Origin: Agrococcus baldri
GTDB lineage: Bacteria; Actinomycetota; Actinomycetes; Actinomycetales; Microbacteriaceae
Assembly (NCBI GenBank): GCA_900114805.1
Contig: FOZN01000004.1
Coordinates: forward strand, 186,001 to 250,000
Direction of reading: 5' to 3'
DNA: 64,000 bases
Made by a program: the position numbers and the translations under genes. Of this stretch, positions 1 through 9,254 are shown one piece after another. Position 1 is the first letter of the stretch, and every line of letters starts with the position of its first letter. The notes below the pieces were generated by a model. It saw nothing but the letters and a program-made list of their open reading frames with translations, made no database searches and was not told where the DNA came from.

Positions 1-55
1 GCGGCGGGTCGCCGTGTCGGGTCGCCGTGTCGGCGGGCGATGGCAGAGTGGGCGC

Positions 56-1210
56 GTGCACGACAACCCCTTCAGGCCCGGATTCGGTATCTCGCCGCCC
101 ATGCTGGCGGGTCGGGATGCGCTGCTCGACGAGTGGCGCGAGGTGTTCGGCCTGGGCGCGTGGTCGCCCTATCGCGCCGCGCTCGTCACCGGCATGCGCG
201 GCGTCGGGAAGACCGTGCTGCTGAACGCAGTGGAGGATCTCGCGCTCGCCCACGACTGGACGGTGGTGCACGGCACGCTGCATGCGAGCCTCGTCGACGA
301 ACTCGAGCACGACCGGCTGCCCGCGCTCCTGCAGGCGCAGGACGCGGAGGCCGTCACGCGCGACGTCACGGGCGTCTCGGTGCCGCAGCTCGGCGGGATC
401 ACGACCGCCGTCGTGCGGCAGTACGAGCGCGAGCCTCGCCTCGAGAGCATGCTCGGCCGGCTCGTCGAGCTGGCGGAGGGGCGCGGCGCCGGTGTGCTGG
501 TCTCGCTCGACGAGGTCGCGATCGAGTCGCTCGACCAGCTGCGCCGCATCGCCATCGCGGTGCAGCACCTGATGCGCGAGGACCGCCGCATCGCGATCGT
601 CGCCGCCGGCGTGCCCGCCTCGATCGCAGCCGCGCTCGACGCCGACGGGCTCACCTTCTTCCGCCGCGCGCAGCAGGTGCGCCTCGACACCCTGACGCTC
701 GCCGAGACCCGCGCCGCCATCGCCGAGCCCGTGCGCAGCCGCGGGCGCACCATCGGCGAGGCGGCCCTCGACCGCGCCGCGAGGGGCAGCGAGGGCTACC
801 CCTATCTCGTGCAGTCCATCGGCGCCCGCGCCTGGGAGTACACGCCCAGCACCTCCGCGATCACGACGGATGCGGTGCAGCACGCCGTCGAGGTCGCGCA
901 CGCAGCCATGGGGGAGAGCGTGATCGTGCCGGCGCTGCGAGGGCTCTCGGCGCGCGACCGCGACTACCTGCTGGCGATGGCCGAGGACGACGGGCCGGCC
1001 TCGACGGCTGCGGTCGCCGAGCGCATGGGCGCGACGAGCGGCAATGCCGGCAGGCAGCGCTCGCGCCTGCTCGACGGCGGCATCATCGTCGCGCCCGAGC
1101 GCGGTCGGGTGGAGTTCGCGATCCCGCGCATGCGCGAGCACCTGCGCGCACATCCGCACGACGCGCAGCTGGGCCTGCCCACCAAGGCTCGCGAGACCTT
1201 CCGCGACTGA
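56..1210 (+). CDS. AAA-type ATP-binding protein
   Basis: P-loop ATPase of about 384 residues. From the GTG at 56 the protein begins VHDNPFRPGFGISPP, the usual opening of an actinobacterial family of lone ORC/AAA-like ATPases; an earlier in-frame GTG at 14 exists, and the frame is open to the window edge, so the start is not certain. Walker A GMRGVGKT lies at about residues 46-53 and a Walker B-like stretch (VLVSLDEV) near 150. The C-terminal third looks like a winged-helix region. Substrate unknown; no partner gene is adjacent (next gene 174 bases away, same strand). Confidence 0.8.
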   Translation: MHDNPFRPGFGISPPMLAGRDALLDEWREVFGLGAWSPYRAALVTGMRGVGKTVLLNAVEDLALAHDWTVVHGTLHASLVDELEHDRLPALLQAQDAEAVTRDVTGVSVPQLGGITTAVVRQYEREPRLESMLGRLVELAEGRGAGVLVSLDEVAIESLDQLRRIAIAVQHLMREDRRIAIVAAGVPASIAAALDADGLTFFRRAQQVRLDTLTLAETRAAIAEPVRSRGRTIGEAALDRAARGSEGYPYLVQSIGARAWEYTPSTSAITTDAVQHAVEVAHAAMGESVIVPALRGLSARDRDYLLAMAEDDGPASTAAVAERMGATSGNAGRQRSRLLDGGIIVAPERGRVEFAIPRMREHLRAHPHDAQLGLPTKARETFRD

Positions 1211-1384
1211 CCGCCGACCGGATACGATCGTCGGCGTCAGGCATCGCGTCCCACCCGGTGCCGGTCTCGAGAAAAGGGACCACGCGCATCCGCGCGCGAC
1301 ACACATGGACCCCATCGATGAGGTTCCGTGCCGTGTCGCAGCAGCGCCGCGCCGTCGAGCCTCCTTCTCTGCCGGAGAGCCCCC

Positions 1385-3088
1385 ATGTCTGAGACCACCA
1401 TCACCGTCTCGGCCGCAGTCGCGGCCGAGCTCGAGCAGCACGCCAGCGATGTCTTCGCCCTGATGGGCAACGGCAACGCCTGGTTCCTCGACGCCGTCGT
1501 CCGCCGCAGTGCCATGCGGCTGACGACCGTGCGCCACGAGGCGGCGACCGTGGCAGCTGCCGACGCCTTCTACCGGGCGAGCGGGCAGCTCGCGGTCGCC
1601 ACCACCACCTACGGCCCGGGCTACACGAACGCCATCACCCCGCTCGCCGAGGCCGCGCAGGCGCGCATACCGCTCGTGCTCGTCGTCGGCGACCAGCCCA
1701 CCAGCGGCCGCCGCCCGTGGGATGTCGATCAGGCCGCGATCGCCGACGCCGTCGGTGCGGCCGCGATCGTGGTCGGCCGTGGCGACGCCCGGTCGGCGAC
1801 CCGTCGCGCGGTCGAGACCGCGCTCCTCGAGCGCCGTCCTGTCGTGCTGGGCATCCCGTACGACGTCGCGCACGCTCAGCTCGAGGGCGACGGCGTGCAG
1901 TCAGCATCGCTCGATGCAGCTTCGGAGCCGTTCGTCTCGATCGACGCCGAGCAGCTCGCCGGGGTGGCCCAGGCCCTGGCGGGAGCGCGCCGGCCGCTGC
2001 TGCTCGCGGGGCGCGGTGCACACTTGGCCGGCGCAGCGGAGGCCCTGCGCGAGCTCGCGGCTCGGCTCGGCGCGCGCACTGCCTCGAGCGCGCTCGGCAG
2101 CGGCATCTTCGCGCCCGACCACCGCCACCTCGGCATCTGCGGCGGCTTCGCCTCCGACCGCGCGGCGGAGGCGATCGAGCAGGCCGACGTGGCGCTGGTC
2201 GTCGGCGCCGGCCTCAACCAGTTCCAGATGCGCTTCGGCGACGCCTTCGCGGCCGACGCCCGCATCGTCCAGGTGGACATCCTGGACGCCGCGACCAACC
2301 CTCGCGTCGACGAGCTCGTGCGCGGCGACGCGCGGCTGGTCGCCGAGGCGCTGCTCGCGCTGACCGCCGGCGACGCCGCGGCCGCCGAGGACAGCAGTCG
2401 ACAGGGCGACGAGGGGTGGGCCGCGGCGGGCTTCGGCGACGTCACCGGCGTGCACTTCGAGCGCCAGCCTGGCGATGCGGCCGCACCGGACGGCCGCCTC
2501 GACCCGCGCAGCCTGTTCCACGCGCTCGAGCGCATCCTGCCCGCCGACCGCGTCATCGTGCAGGACGGCGGCCACTTCATCGGCTGGGCGCCCACGCACC
2601 TCAGCGTCGCCGACCCCGAGCGGCTGCTGATGGTCGGCACCGCCTTCCAGACGATCGGCCTCGGGTTCCCGAGTGCGGTCGGCGCCGGTGCCGCGCGGCC
2701 CGAGTCGACCATCGTGCTGGTCTCCGGCGACGGCGGAGCGCTGATGGGGCTGGCCGATCTCGACAGCGTCGTGCGCACCGTGCGCCGCGGCGTGATCGTG
2801 CTCGTGAACGACGCCGCTTACGGCGCCGAGGTGCACCAGTACGCCGTGCGAGGCGTCGCCGAGGCGCCGATGCTCATCGAGCAGGTCGACTTCGCCGCAC
2901 TCGGCCGAGGCCTTGGCGCCACCGCGGCGGTCATCGAGACGCTGGACGACCTGCGGCAGCTGGAGGACTGGCTCGCCGCGGGAGAGGACGGCGTCTTCGT
3001 CGCCGACTGCCGCGTGAGCCAGCAGGTCGTCGCGCCTTACATGGTCGAGATCCGCGAGGCGGCCATGCGCGCCGCCGCAGCGGACTAG
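1385..3088 (+). CDS. thiamine pyrophosphate-binding enzyme, acetolactate synthase-like
   Basis: 567-residue TPP-dependent enzyme with the three-domain layout of the acetolactate synthase/pyruvate oxidase superfamily: N-terminal PYR domain with the catalytic-type Glu at about 52 (RHEAA), a middle domain, and a C-terminal PP domain with the metal/TPP motif GDGGA near 448 followed by VNDAAYG about 27 residues on. Start chosen at ATG 1385 because GGAG lies about 8 bases upstream; the longer open frame from 1328 lacks coding character. No small regulatory subunit (ilvN) or ilvC neighbour, so a branched-chain biosynthetic role is unlikely and the substrate is unknown. A TACGAT box near 1222 would imply a leader of roughly 150 bases. 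Confidence 0.85.
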   Translation: MSETTITVSAAVAAELEQHASDVFALMGNGNAWFLDAVVRRSAMRLTTVRHEAATVAAADAFYRASGQLAVATTTYGPGYTNAITPLAEAAQARIPLVLVVGDQPTSGRRPWDVDQAAIADAVGAAAIVVGRGDARSATRRAVETALLERRPVVLGIPYDVAHAQLEGDGVQSASLDAASEPFVSIDAEQLAGVAQALAGARRPLLLAGRGAHLAGAAEALRELAARLGARTASSALGSGIFAPDHRHLGICGGFASDRAAEAIEQADVALVVGAGLNQFQMRFGDAFAADARIVQVDILDAATNPRVDELVRGDARLVAEALLALTAGDAAAAEDSSRQGDEGWAAAGFGDVTGVHFERQPGDAAAPDGRLDPRSLFHALERILPADRVIVQDGGHFIGWAPTHLSVADPERLLMVGTAFQTIGLGFPSAVGAGAARPESTIVLVSGDGGALMGLADLDSVVRTVRRGVIVLVNDAAYGAEVHQYAVRGVAEAPMLIEQVDFAALGRGLGATAAVIETLDDLRQLEDWLAAGEDGVFVADCRVSQQVVAPYMVEIREAAMRAAAAD

Positions 3089-3094
3089 GAGCGG

Positions 3095-3109
3095 GCCGCC
3101 CGCGGCGGC
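3095..3109. terminator. GC hairpin between convergent genes
   Basis: GCCGCC-CGC-GGCGGC perfect stem-loop seven bases past the stop of the TPP enzyme and seven bases past the stop of the convergent fusion gene. No T-run follows, so it is at best a weak or bidirectional terminator. Confidence 0.35.
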
Positions 3110-3115
3110 GGTGGA

Positions 3116-5344
3116 CTACGCGGGCTCGTCACCGAGCTCGAGCAGGCGCCTGAACAGCGACAGCACCTCCTCGGGCAGCAGCGGCTCGGCGACCGTCACG
3201 TCGCACTTCGTCTCGACCGTCACGCGCCACAGCGGGGCATCCGGCAGCGTCTGCCCGCCGAGGTCCTCCAGCACGCCGGAGGCGACGAGCGTGTCGAGCT
3301 GCTGCCGGTCGTCGCCCGGGATGACCTGCAGCTCGAGCACCGCAGCCTGTGTGCGCCCGAGCATGCCACCCGTGCGGGCGACCCTGACCTCGTCGGCGAC
3401 CGGCGCATCCGGCACTGCCTCGTCGGTCACGCCGACTGCCGCCCACGCCTCGCGCACCGCCCGCGTCTCGGCAGCGTCGTCGCCGAAGCGGGCGACGGAT
3501 GCGTCCACGGTCGCGGCCGCGAAGGTCGCGAAGTCGGCGGTGCGGTCCAGGCTGCCGGTGAGGGCGTCCATCCAGATCAGGCCCGGTGCCTCCCACGCGT
3601 TCCCGCCGATCGCGGTGGCGACCAGGTAAAAGGCCTTGTTCGGGATGCCGGAGTTGATGTGCACGCCGCCGAGATCGTCGCGGGTGACGATGAAGTCGCG
3701 CATGTGACCGGGCTGCGGGTCCTTGCCGAGCGCCGGATCGTCGTAGGCGGTGCCGGGCGCCGACATCGAGCGCAGCGCCACGCCCTGCACCGTGTCGGTG
3801 AAGACGCCGGCGCCGATGAGCCAGTCGGCCTGCTCGGCGCTCTGCCGGAGCGCGTGCTGCTTGACGAGCGAGCCGAGCACATCGGCGATCGACTCGTTCA
3901 GGGCACCGGACTGGTCGCGGTAGACGAGGTCGGCGGTGGAGGAGATCACGCCGTGGCCGAGCTCGTGCCCGATCACGTCGACGGCGTTCGTGAAGCCGGC
4001 GAACACCTCGCCGTCGCCGTCGCCGAACACCATGCGCGTGCCGTCCCAGAAGGCGTTCGCGTAGCGGTCGCCGTAGTGCACGGTCGCCAGCAGCGGCATG
4101 CCCGCGCCGTCGAGCGAGTCGCGTCCGAAGGCATCCATCAGCAGCTGCCACGAGGCGCCGAGGCCGTCGTACGCCTGGTTCACGGCGATGTCGTCCGTCG
4201 GCTCTTCGCCCTCGGTGCGCACCGCGCTGCCTGGCAGCGTCGTGGCCCCCTTCGCGTCGCTGATCGTGCGGTGCGGCGCTGGCGGCTCGCCCGGGACGCG
4301 CACGGGGGCGTCGGGTCGCAGGCTCGGCTGTTGCGGCGCGGTGGTCTCGCGACCGGTGCGGATGCCTCGGTCGAGGCCCAGGGTGCGCTCGGCGACGATC
4401 GAGGCCGTCGGGAGGCCCGCGGCGGCGAGCTGCTCGAGCAGGTACGGCGGCACGATGCCCCGGCGGACCGGCGCCGACAGCTCGGTGGCGGCGGGGGCGA
4501 CCGACGGAGTCTCGGCTGCTGGAGCGTCGGTCGCGCGGCGTGCGAGCGCCTGCGCGACGCGCGGGGCGACGATGCTCGACCACAGCCGGTAGCCCGCGGC
4601 CGAGGGGTGGAAGCCGTCGGCCGCGTGCTGCTCGGGCTCGACGATCGCCGGCGTCGGCAGGTGGAGCACGCGCGGATCGTCGGCGGCGATGCGCTGCTGC
4701 ACGTCGTCGAGCGTGCGCGCATGGCCGCCGATGAGCGAGCGGACAGGCTGCGGCAGCCAGACGAAGGTGTCGATCTGGGGCGTGCCCGTGAGGCCGATGA
4801 CGCCGCCGGGGGAGAGGTGCTCGGAGAGCCCGGCGACCAGCCGGCGGATGGATCTCGCGAAGGCCCCGCGGCCGACCAGCTGCAGCGCGTCGTTGGCGCC
4901 GACGAGGAGCAGGATCGCGTCCCACTCGCCCTCCACCTCTGGCAGGTGGCGCTCGAGCACCTGGGCCGTGGTCAAGCCCTCGAGCCCGATGATGCGCCAC
5001 GCGACCGGCCGCTGCTCGCGAGCGGCGAGGCGCTTGCCGGTCTGCAGCACGAGGCCGTCCTCGAGCCGCTCTGCGCCGACGCCCGTGGCGGTGGAGTCGC
5101 CGATCGCGAGCAGGCGCAGCGGAGTGGCGCCGCCGCCCTCGGGTGCCGCGATCGTGCCGTGCCGCTGCCCCTTCGGCTCCGGCAGCCACACGAGGTTGCG
5201 CTGCAGCTGCTTCGCCTGCTGCAGCAGCACCGGTGCCAGGGCGAGTGCGGCCGGCTTCGCGAGGCGGTGGATGGTGCGCTCAGCGGCCTTCGCCGCATCT
5301 GCGGTGAGGCTGCCGAGACGTGCTGCGATCTCCATGCCCCTCAT
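3116..5344 (-). CDS. SGNH esterase - protealysin-like M4 protease - emfourin-like fusion protein
   Basis: One uninterrupted 742-residue frame with three modules. Residues about 75-270 are an SGNH/GDSL hydrolase: GDST (82-85), GAND (149-152), DGFHP (243-247), preceded by a short hydrophobic N-terminal segment (31-41). Residues about 293-645 are a protealysin-type M4 metalloprotease: short propeptide with the PPY motif (299-301), HELGH zinc motif (460-464), zinc Glu in NES (484) and catalytic-type His in GGVHINSG (562). Residues about 652-735 resemble emfourin, the protein inhibitor of protealysin (RVARTGG, then a closing PLLPEEVLSLF helix). Protealysin and emfourin are normally separate adjacent genes. 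No signal peptide is evident. Start ATG 5344 overlaps the stop of the DUF1905 gene (ATGA), so the two are translationally coupled. Confidence 0.9.
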   Translation of the reverse strand: MRGMEIAARLGSLTADAAKAAERTIHRLAKPAALALAPVLLQQAKQLQRNLVWLPEPKGQRHGTIAAPEGGGATPLRLLAIGDSTATGVGAERLEDGLVLQTGKRLAAREQRPVAWRIIGLEGLTTAQVLERHLPEVEGEWDAILLLVGANDALQLVGRGAFARSIRRLVAGLSEHLSPGGVIGLTGTPQIDTFVWLPQPVRSLIGGHARTLDDVQQRIAADDPRVLHLPTPAIVEPEQHAADGFHPSAAGYRLWSSIVAPRVAQALARRATDAPAAETPSVAPAATELSAPVRRGIVPPYLLEQLAAAGLPTASIVAERTLGLDRGIRTGRETTAPQQPSLRPDAPVRVPGEPPAPHRTISDAKGATTLPGSAVRTEGEEPTDDIAVNQAYDGLGASWQLLMDAFGRDSLDGAGMPLLATVHYGDRYANAFWDGTRMVFGDGDGEVFAGFTNAVDVIGHELGHGVISSTADLVYRDQSGALNESIADVLGSLVKQHALRQSAEQADWLIGAGVFTDTVQGVALRSMSAPGTAYDDPALGKDPQPGHMRDFIVTRDDLGGVHINSGIPNKAFYLVATAIGGNAWEAPGLIWMDALTGSLDRTADFATFAAATVDASVARFGDDAAETRAVREAWAAVGVTDEAVPDAPVADEVRVARTGGMLGRTQAAVLELQVIPGDDRQQLDTLVASGVLEDLGGQTLPDAPLWRVTVETKCDVTVAEPLLPEEVLSLFRRLLELGDEPA

Positions 5345-5628
5345 CGTCCCAGACGCATCCGGGCAGTCATCTGATCGCCGACGCCGACCCCCTCGGCGCG
5401 CTGCACCGCCACCTTGACCGGCAGCAGGTAGCCGCCCTCACGCGGGAAGAGCGAGGTGGTGAAGGTCGTGCCGCCGATCACGGCCTGCGCGGGGATGCAG
5501 CCCCAGCCGTAGGTGAGCTCGCTCGCCAGCTCGGCGATCATCGCCGCCTCGTCGGGCGGCACCGGGAGGAAGACGAAGGGCGCAGGGCCGCGCCACTCGA
5601 TCGCGATGCCGGTGAACTCGAACTCCAC
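5341..5628 (-). CDS. DUF1905 domain protein
   Basis: 95-residue protein with the small beta-barrel DUF1905 pattern (EFTG-A-EW near the start, FVFLPVP, WGCIPAQAVIGGTTFTTSLFP, LPVKVAVQRAEG.. GDQMTARM). Function of the family is unknown. Its TGA overlaps the ATG of the esterase-protease-emfourin fusion by four bases, so it is the first gene of that two-gene operon. Confidence 0.8.
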   Translation of the reverse strand: MEFEFTGIAIEWRGPAPFVFLPVPPDEAAMIAELASELTYGWGCIPAQAVIGGTTFTTSLFPREGGYLLPVKVAVQRAEGVGVGDQMTARMRLGR

Positions 5629-5722
5629 GGCGCGAGACTACTCGCGCGCGCCGACACGACCCATGCCAGATGCACAGCCCATCGGGGCAGGTAATGCCTG
5701 TTCGCCGGGTAACCTTGTACCC

Positions 5723-6370
5723 ATGTCGAAGAACGCCGTCATCAGCATCGCCACCGTCGTGGGGGCGATCGTCGTGATCGTCGCCGTCGCCCTCCTGGTG
5801 GTGCGCCCGTGGGAGAGCTCGCAGCCGGTCGCCGGCAGCGACGTGCAGCTGGTCGACGAGAGCACGCACATCCTGGACGACGCGGGGGAGGGCGCCCCGG
5901 TCGTCGTGGAGTTCTTCGACTACGAGTGCCCGTCGTGCGGCCAGTTCCACCCGATCGTGGAGGACCTGCGCGAGCGCTACGAGGGCCAGGTGACCTTCGC
6001 CGTGCGCTACTTCCCGCTGGAGATGCACCCGAACGCGGTGCCCGCCGCTGCTGCCGCCGAGGCTGCCGCGCAGCAGGGTGAGTTCGAGGCGATGCACTCC
6101 ATGCTCTTCGAGCACCAGGCCGAGTGGGCCGGCACCGAGGACGCCGCGGCGACCTTCCGCGGCTACGCCGAGCAGCTCGGCCTCGACCTGGCGGCCTACG
6201 ACGCCGCAGTTGTGGCCGAGGAGACGGCCGACCGCATCGCGCACGACTACGAGGCCGGCATCGCGGCGGGCGTGCAGTCGACCCCGACGTTCTTCGTCGA
6301 CGGTGAGATGGTCGAGCTGCAGAACTACGACGACGTCGAGACGGCGATCCAGCAGGCGCTGGAGCAGTAG
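5723..6370 (+). CDS. DsbA-family thiol-disulfide oxidoreductase, membrane-anchored
   Basis: 215 residues. One N-terminal membrane segment (about 6-27), short linker, then a thioredoxin-fold DsbA domain with CPSC at 69-72 (EFFDYECPSCGQFHP) and the cis-Pro region GVQSTPTFFVDG near the C terminus. Predicted to act outside the membrane on cysteine pairs of exported proteins. Start at ATG 5723: TAACCT lies seven bases upstream and no ribosome-binding site is seen, suggesting a leaderless message. A longer frame from 5513 overlaps DUF1905 on the other strand and is not used. Divergent from DUF1905. Confidence 0.88.
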   Translation: MSKNAVISIATVVGAIVVIVAVALLVVRPWESSQPVAGSDVQLVDESTHILDDAGEGAPVVVEFFDYECPSCGQFHPIVEDLRERYEGQVTFAVRYFPLEMHPNAVPAAAAAEAAAQQGEFEAMHSMLFEHQAEWAGTEDAAATFRGYAEQLGLDLAAYDAAVVAEETADRIAHDYEAGIAAGVQSTPTFFVDGEMVELQNYDDVETAIQQALEQ

Positions 6371-6591
6371 CCCGGCCGGCGGCTCATACCTGGGACGAGT
6401 GAGCGGCGGTGCCGCTGGCGGCCCGACGGGGAGATGGGCCACCAGCGACGGCGACTCGAGGCGCGGCTTGCGCTCGTGCCCTCTGTCGCGCTCACCGTAG
6501 ACCCAGCGGGCAGGCCAGACGATGGGCAGAACTCCCCATCACGCTCGCCAGCCCGCGTCCAGTCCGCGGCACACCGGCAGCCGCCGGGCGA

Positions 6592-8139
6592 TCAGCCGTC
6601 GGATCGCGGCGTCTGCTCGACGCCGTCGCGCCCGACCGGTTCGCCGTGGATCGCCGACAGGTCGAGGCGCGACGTGCCCACCCGGTCGCCCGCCTTCCAG
6701 TCGGCCCAGCCGGGCTGATCGCCCATGAACGCCTCGATCTCGCCCTTCGACGCCTCGAGCCTCGGGTCGTGCCTGAGGTAGTGCCGGGTCTCGCGGGCGA
6801 CGAGCCCCGAGAGGATGAGCAGCCCGATCAGGTTGGGCAGCGCCATCAGCCCGTTCGCGATGTCCGAGAACTTCCAGACCGTGTCGAGCGAGATCGTGCA
6901 GCCGACGAAGACCACCAGCGCGAACAGCACGCGGAACGGCATCACCAGGCGGCGCCCGAAGAGCCGCTCGATGTTGCGCTCGCCGTAGTACGACCAGCCG
7001 AGGATGGTGGAGAAGGCGAACATCACGAGCCCGATGGTCACGACCCAGTGGCCCCATTCGCCCGGCAGCCCATGGGTGAAGGCCTCGCCGGTCATGAGCG
7101 CGGCGCTGAGCTGCTCGCCGGTGGCGGCGTCGATGTCGTCCCACACCCCCGTGACGACGATCGTCAGCCCGGTGATGCTCACGACGATGAGCGTGTCGAT
7201 GAACGTCTGCGTCATCGACACCAGCCCCTGCCGCACCGGGTGGGTGGTCTTCGCGGCCGCCGCCGCGATGGCGGCGGAGCCGAGGCCCGACTCGTTCGAG
7301 AAGAGGCCGCGCGCGACGCCCATCTGCACGGCGATGATGAGCACCGAGCCGGCGAAGCCGCCCACCGCCGCCGTGCCGGTGAAGGCCTGCGAGACGATCG
7401 CGCCGAAGGCTGCCGGCAGCTCGCCCGCGTTCGCACCCAGGATGTAGAGCCCGCTCAGCACGTAGAAGACGATCATCACGGGCACGAAGGCGGCGGTGAC
7501 CTTGCCGATCGACTTGATGCCGCCGACGAGCACGACCAGCGTCAGCACCGTCAGCACCGCTCCGGTGACCCAGGTCGGCAGCCCCCAGCTGTGCTCGACG
7601 TTGGAGGCGATGGAGTTGCCCTGCGTCATGTTGCCGATGCCGAAGCAGGCGACGACCGTGAAGATCGTGAACGAGAGCGCCAGCACCTTGCCGAGCGGTC
7701 CCCGGATGCCCCGCTGCAGGTAGATCTGCGGGCCGCCCGACTTCTCGCCCGCCTCGTCGGTGGTGCGGAAGCGCACGGCGAGGTACGCCTCGGTGTACTT
7801 CGAGGCCATGCCGACCAGGCCCGTCACCCACATCCAGAACAGCGCGCCGGGCCCGCCGATGCCGATCGCGGTCGCGACGCCGACGATGTTGCCCGTGCCG
7901 ACGGTCGCCGCCAGCGCGGTGGTGAGCGCCTGGAACTGCGAGATGTCGCCCTCTGCGCCCTGATCCCGGCTCTTGCCGATCCCCAGTCGCAGGCCCGCGG
8001 CGAGCTTCAGGAACTGCAGCCCGCCGAGCCGGATCGTCAGGTACAGCCCGGTGCCGACCAGCAGCGGGATGAGCAGGAAGGGCCCCCAGATCACGCCGCT
8101 GATGGTGTCGAGGATGTCGTTCAGTGGCGTCAGATCCAT
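6592..8139 (-). CDS. alanine/glycine:sodium symporter (AGCS family)
   Basis: 515-residue multi-pass membrane transporter of the AGCS family: about eleven hydrophobic segments, the family signature ATVGTGNIVGVATAI in the first third, GGPQIYLQRGI, and the conserved GVARGLFSNESGLGSA loop. Carries small neutral amino acids inward with sodium. ATG 8139 is preferred over the upstream ATG 8160 because GGAGAG lies four bases before it. Its 3' side faces about 220 bases without a gene (6371-6591), which hold only a small AGCGGC-GGT-GCCGCT dyad near 6402. Confidence 0.92.
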   Translation of the reverse strand: MDLTPLNDILDTISGVIWGPFLLIPLLVGTGLYLTIRLGGLQFLKLAAGLRLGIGKSRDQGAEGDISQFQALTTALAATVGTGNIVGVATAIGIGGPGALFWMWVTGLVGMASKYTEAYLAVRFRTTDEAGEKSGGPQIYLQRGIRGPLGKVLALSFTIFTVVACFGIGNMTQGNSIASNVEHSWGLPTWVTGAVLTVLTLVVLVGGIKSIGKVTAAFVPVMIVFYVLSGLYILGANAGELPAAFGAIVSQAFTGTAAVGGFAGSVLIIAVQMGVARGLFSNESGLGSAAIAAAAAKTTHPVRQGLVSMTQTFIDTLIVVSITGLTIVVTGVWDDIDAATGEQLSAALMTGEAFTHGLPGEWGHWVVTIGLVMFAFSTILGWSYYGERNIERLFGRRLVMPFRVLFALVVFVGCTISLDTVWKFSDIANGLMALPNLIGLLILSGLVARETRHYLRHDPRLEASKGEIEAFMGDQPGWADWKAGDRVGTSRLDLSAIHGEPVGRDGVEQTPRSDG

Positions 8140-8270
8140 CGTCTCTCCGGTTGTGTGCATCGCGGTCGGTGGGGCGCACGGCGGCTGGTGCTGGCGCGCG
8201 GCACGATGTCAGAGATTACATGCCGAGCGGGTCGCTGCCGGGCTCACGCCGCGCGTGGCACCATGGCGGC

Positions 8271-9215
8271 GTGCGGGTGCGGAGGAGCGGGTGCGTCGGG
8301 CTGGCGCTCGGCGCACTGCTGCTGACGGGCGGATGCGCTGCCTCGCCCGCGCCGGCGCCCTCCGTGACCGCGGGGGCGACGCCGATGCCGAGCGCCGGCG
8401 TCGCGCCGGCGGGGCCCGAGGTGCCTGCGGAGCCCGAGGTGCCGGCGGAGCCGGAGGTGCTGATGGAGATCGTGCAGCTGCGCGGCGACGTCGCCTCCGG
8501 GCACATCGAGCTGCGCGTCACGAATGGGTCGGATGCGTCGCTGCGCGTCGTGCGGGCGACGTACGCGTCGAGCAGGTGGTCGGCGCCGATGGTGCGCGAG
8601 GACGAGGCCGTCATCCCGCCGGGGCAGCGGCGCAACCTGCGGCTGCAGCTGCCGGAGCCCACGTGCGACCGGCGCGCGCCGATCGAGCACCTGGCGACGC
8701 TCGAGCTGACGGACGGCACGGTGCTGGAGCAGCAGCCGGCCGATCCGCTCGACCAGCTCGAGCGGCTGGGGCAGGAGATCTGCGACCTGCGGCTGTTCGA
8801 GGAGGCGGTGGCGCAGCTGACCTGGCTCGAGCCGAGCATCCCCGCCGACGGCTCGGGGCCGGCGGTGCTGCGACTGCACGTCGTGCCCGCGCAGCAGCCC
8901 GGTGAGCAGCGCGGCTGGATCGGAGCGCTGACAGCCACCGTCCTGCTCACGCCCGTGGACGCATCCGGCACCAGGGTCGAAGACCTGCCGCTCGACCTCA
9001 CCATCGAGCGCGGTGACGCGGCGACCGTGCTGGAGATGCCGCTGGAGCCAGGCCGATGCGACCCGCACGCGATCGCGGAGGACAAGCAGGGCACGATCTT
9101 CCGCCTGCTGGCGATGATGGGCGGCGAGCCCGTCGAACTCGTGCTGCCATCGCCGGATGCCCAGCGGGAGGCGCTGCTCGACTGGGCGGTCGCGCGCTGC
9201 GCCGCCGAGCCGTAG
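8271..9215 (+). CDS. hypothetical lipoprotein
   Basis: About 314 residues. From GTG 8271 it has a lipoprotein signal peptide: RVRR, hydrophobic GLALGALLL, lipobox LTGGC, then an Ala/Pro/Glu-rich linker with repeated PEVPAE units. The remainder is acidic with no recognised domain. Surface lipoprotein of unknown role. GTG 8277 is an alternative start; an open frame back to ATG 8124 overlaps the divergent transporter and lacks signal-peptide logic. Confidence 0.7.
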   Translation: MRVRRSGCVGLALGALLLTGGCAASPAPAPSVTAGATPMPSAGVAPAGPEVPAEPEVPAEPEVLMEIVQLRGDVASGHIELRVTNGSDASLRVVRATYASSRWSAPMVREDEAVIPPGQRRNLRLQLPEPTCDRRAPIEHLATLELTDGTVLEQQPADPLDQLERLGQEICDLRLFEEAVAQLTWLEPSIPADGSGPAVLRLHVVPAQQPGEQRGWIGALTATVLLTPVDASGTRVEDLPLDLTIERGDAATVLEMPLEPGRCDPHAIAEDKQGTIFRLLAMMGGEPVELVLPSPDAQREALLDWAVARCAAEP

Positions 9216-9254
9216 CGCGCGTCGGCGGCCGTCGTCCGTGGCACGATGGCAGCC

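Noticed and set aside
6371-6591. small gene between the DsbA-like and symporter genes
   Set aside because: Open frames here are low-complexity shadows without start signals; only a minor hairpin is seen.
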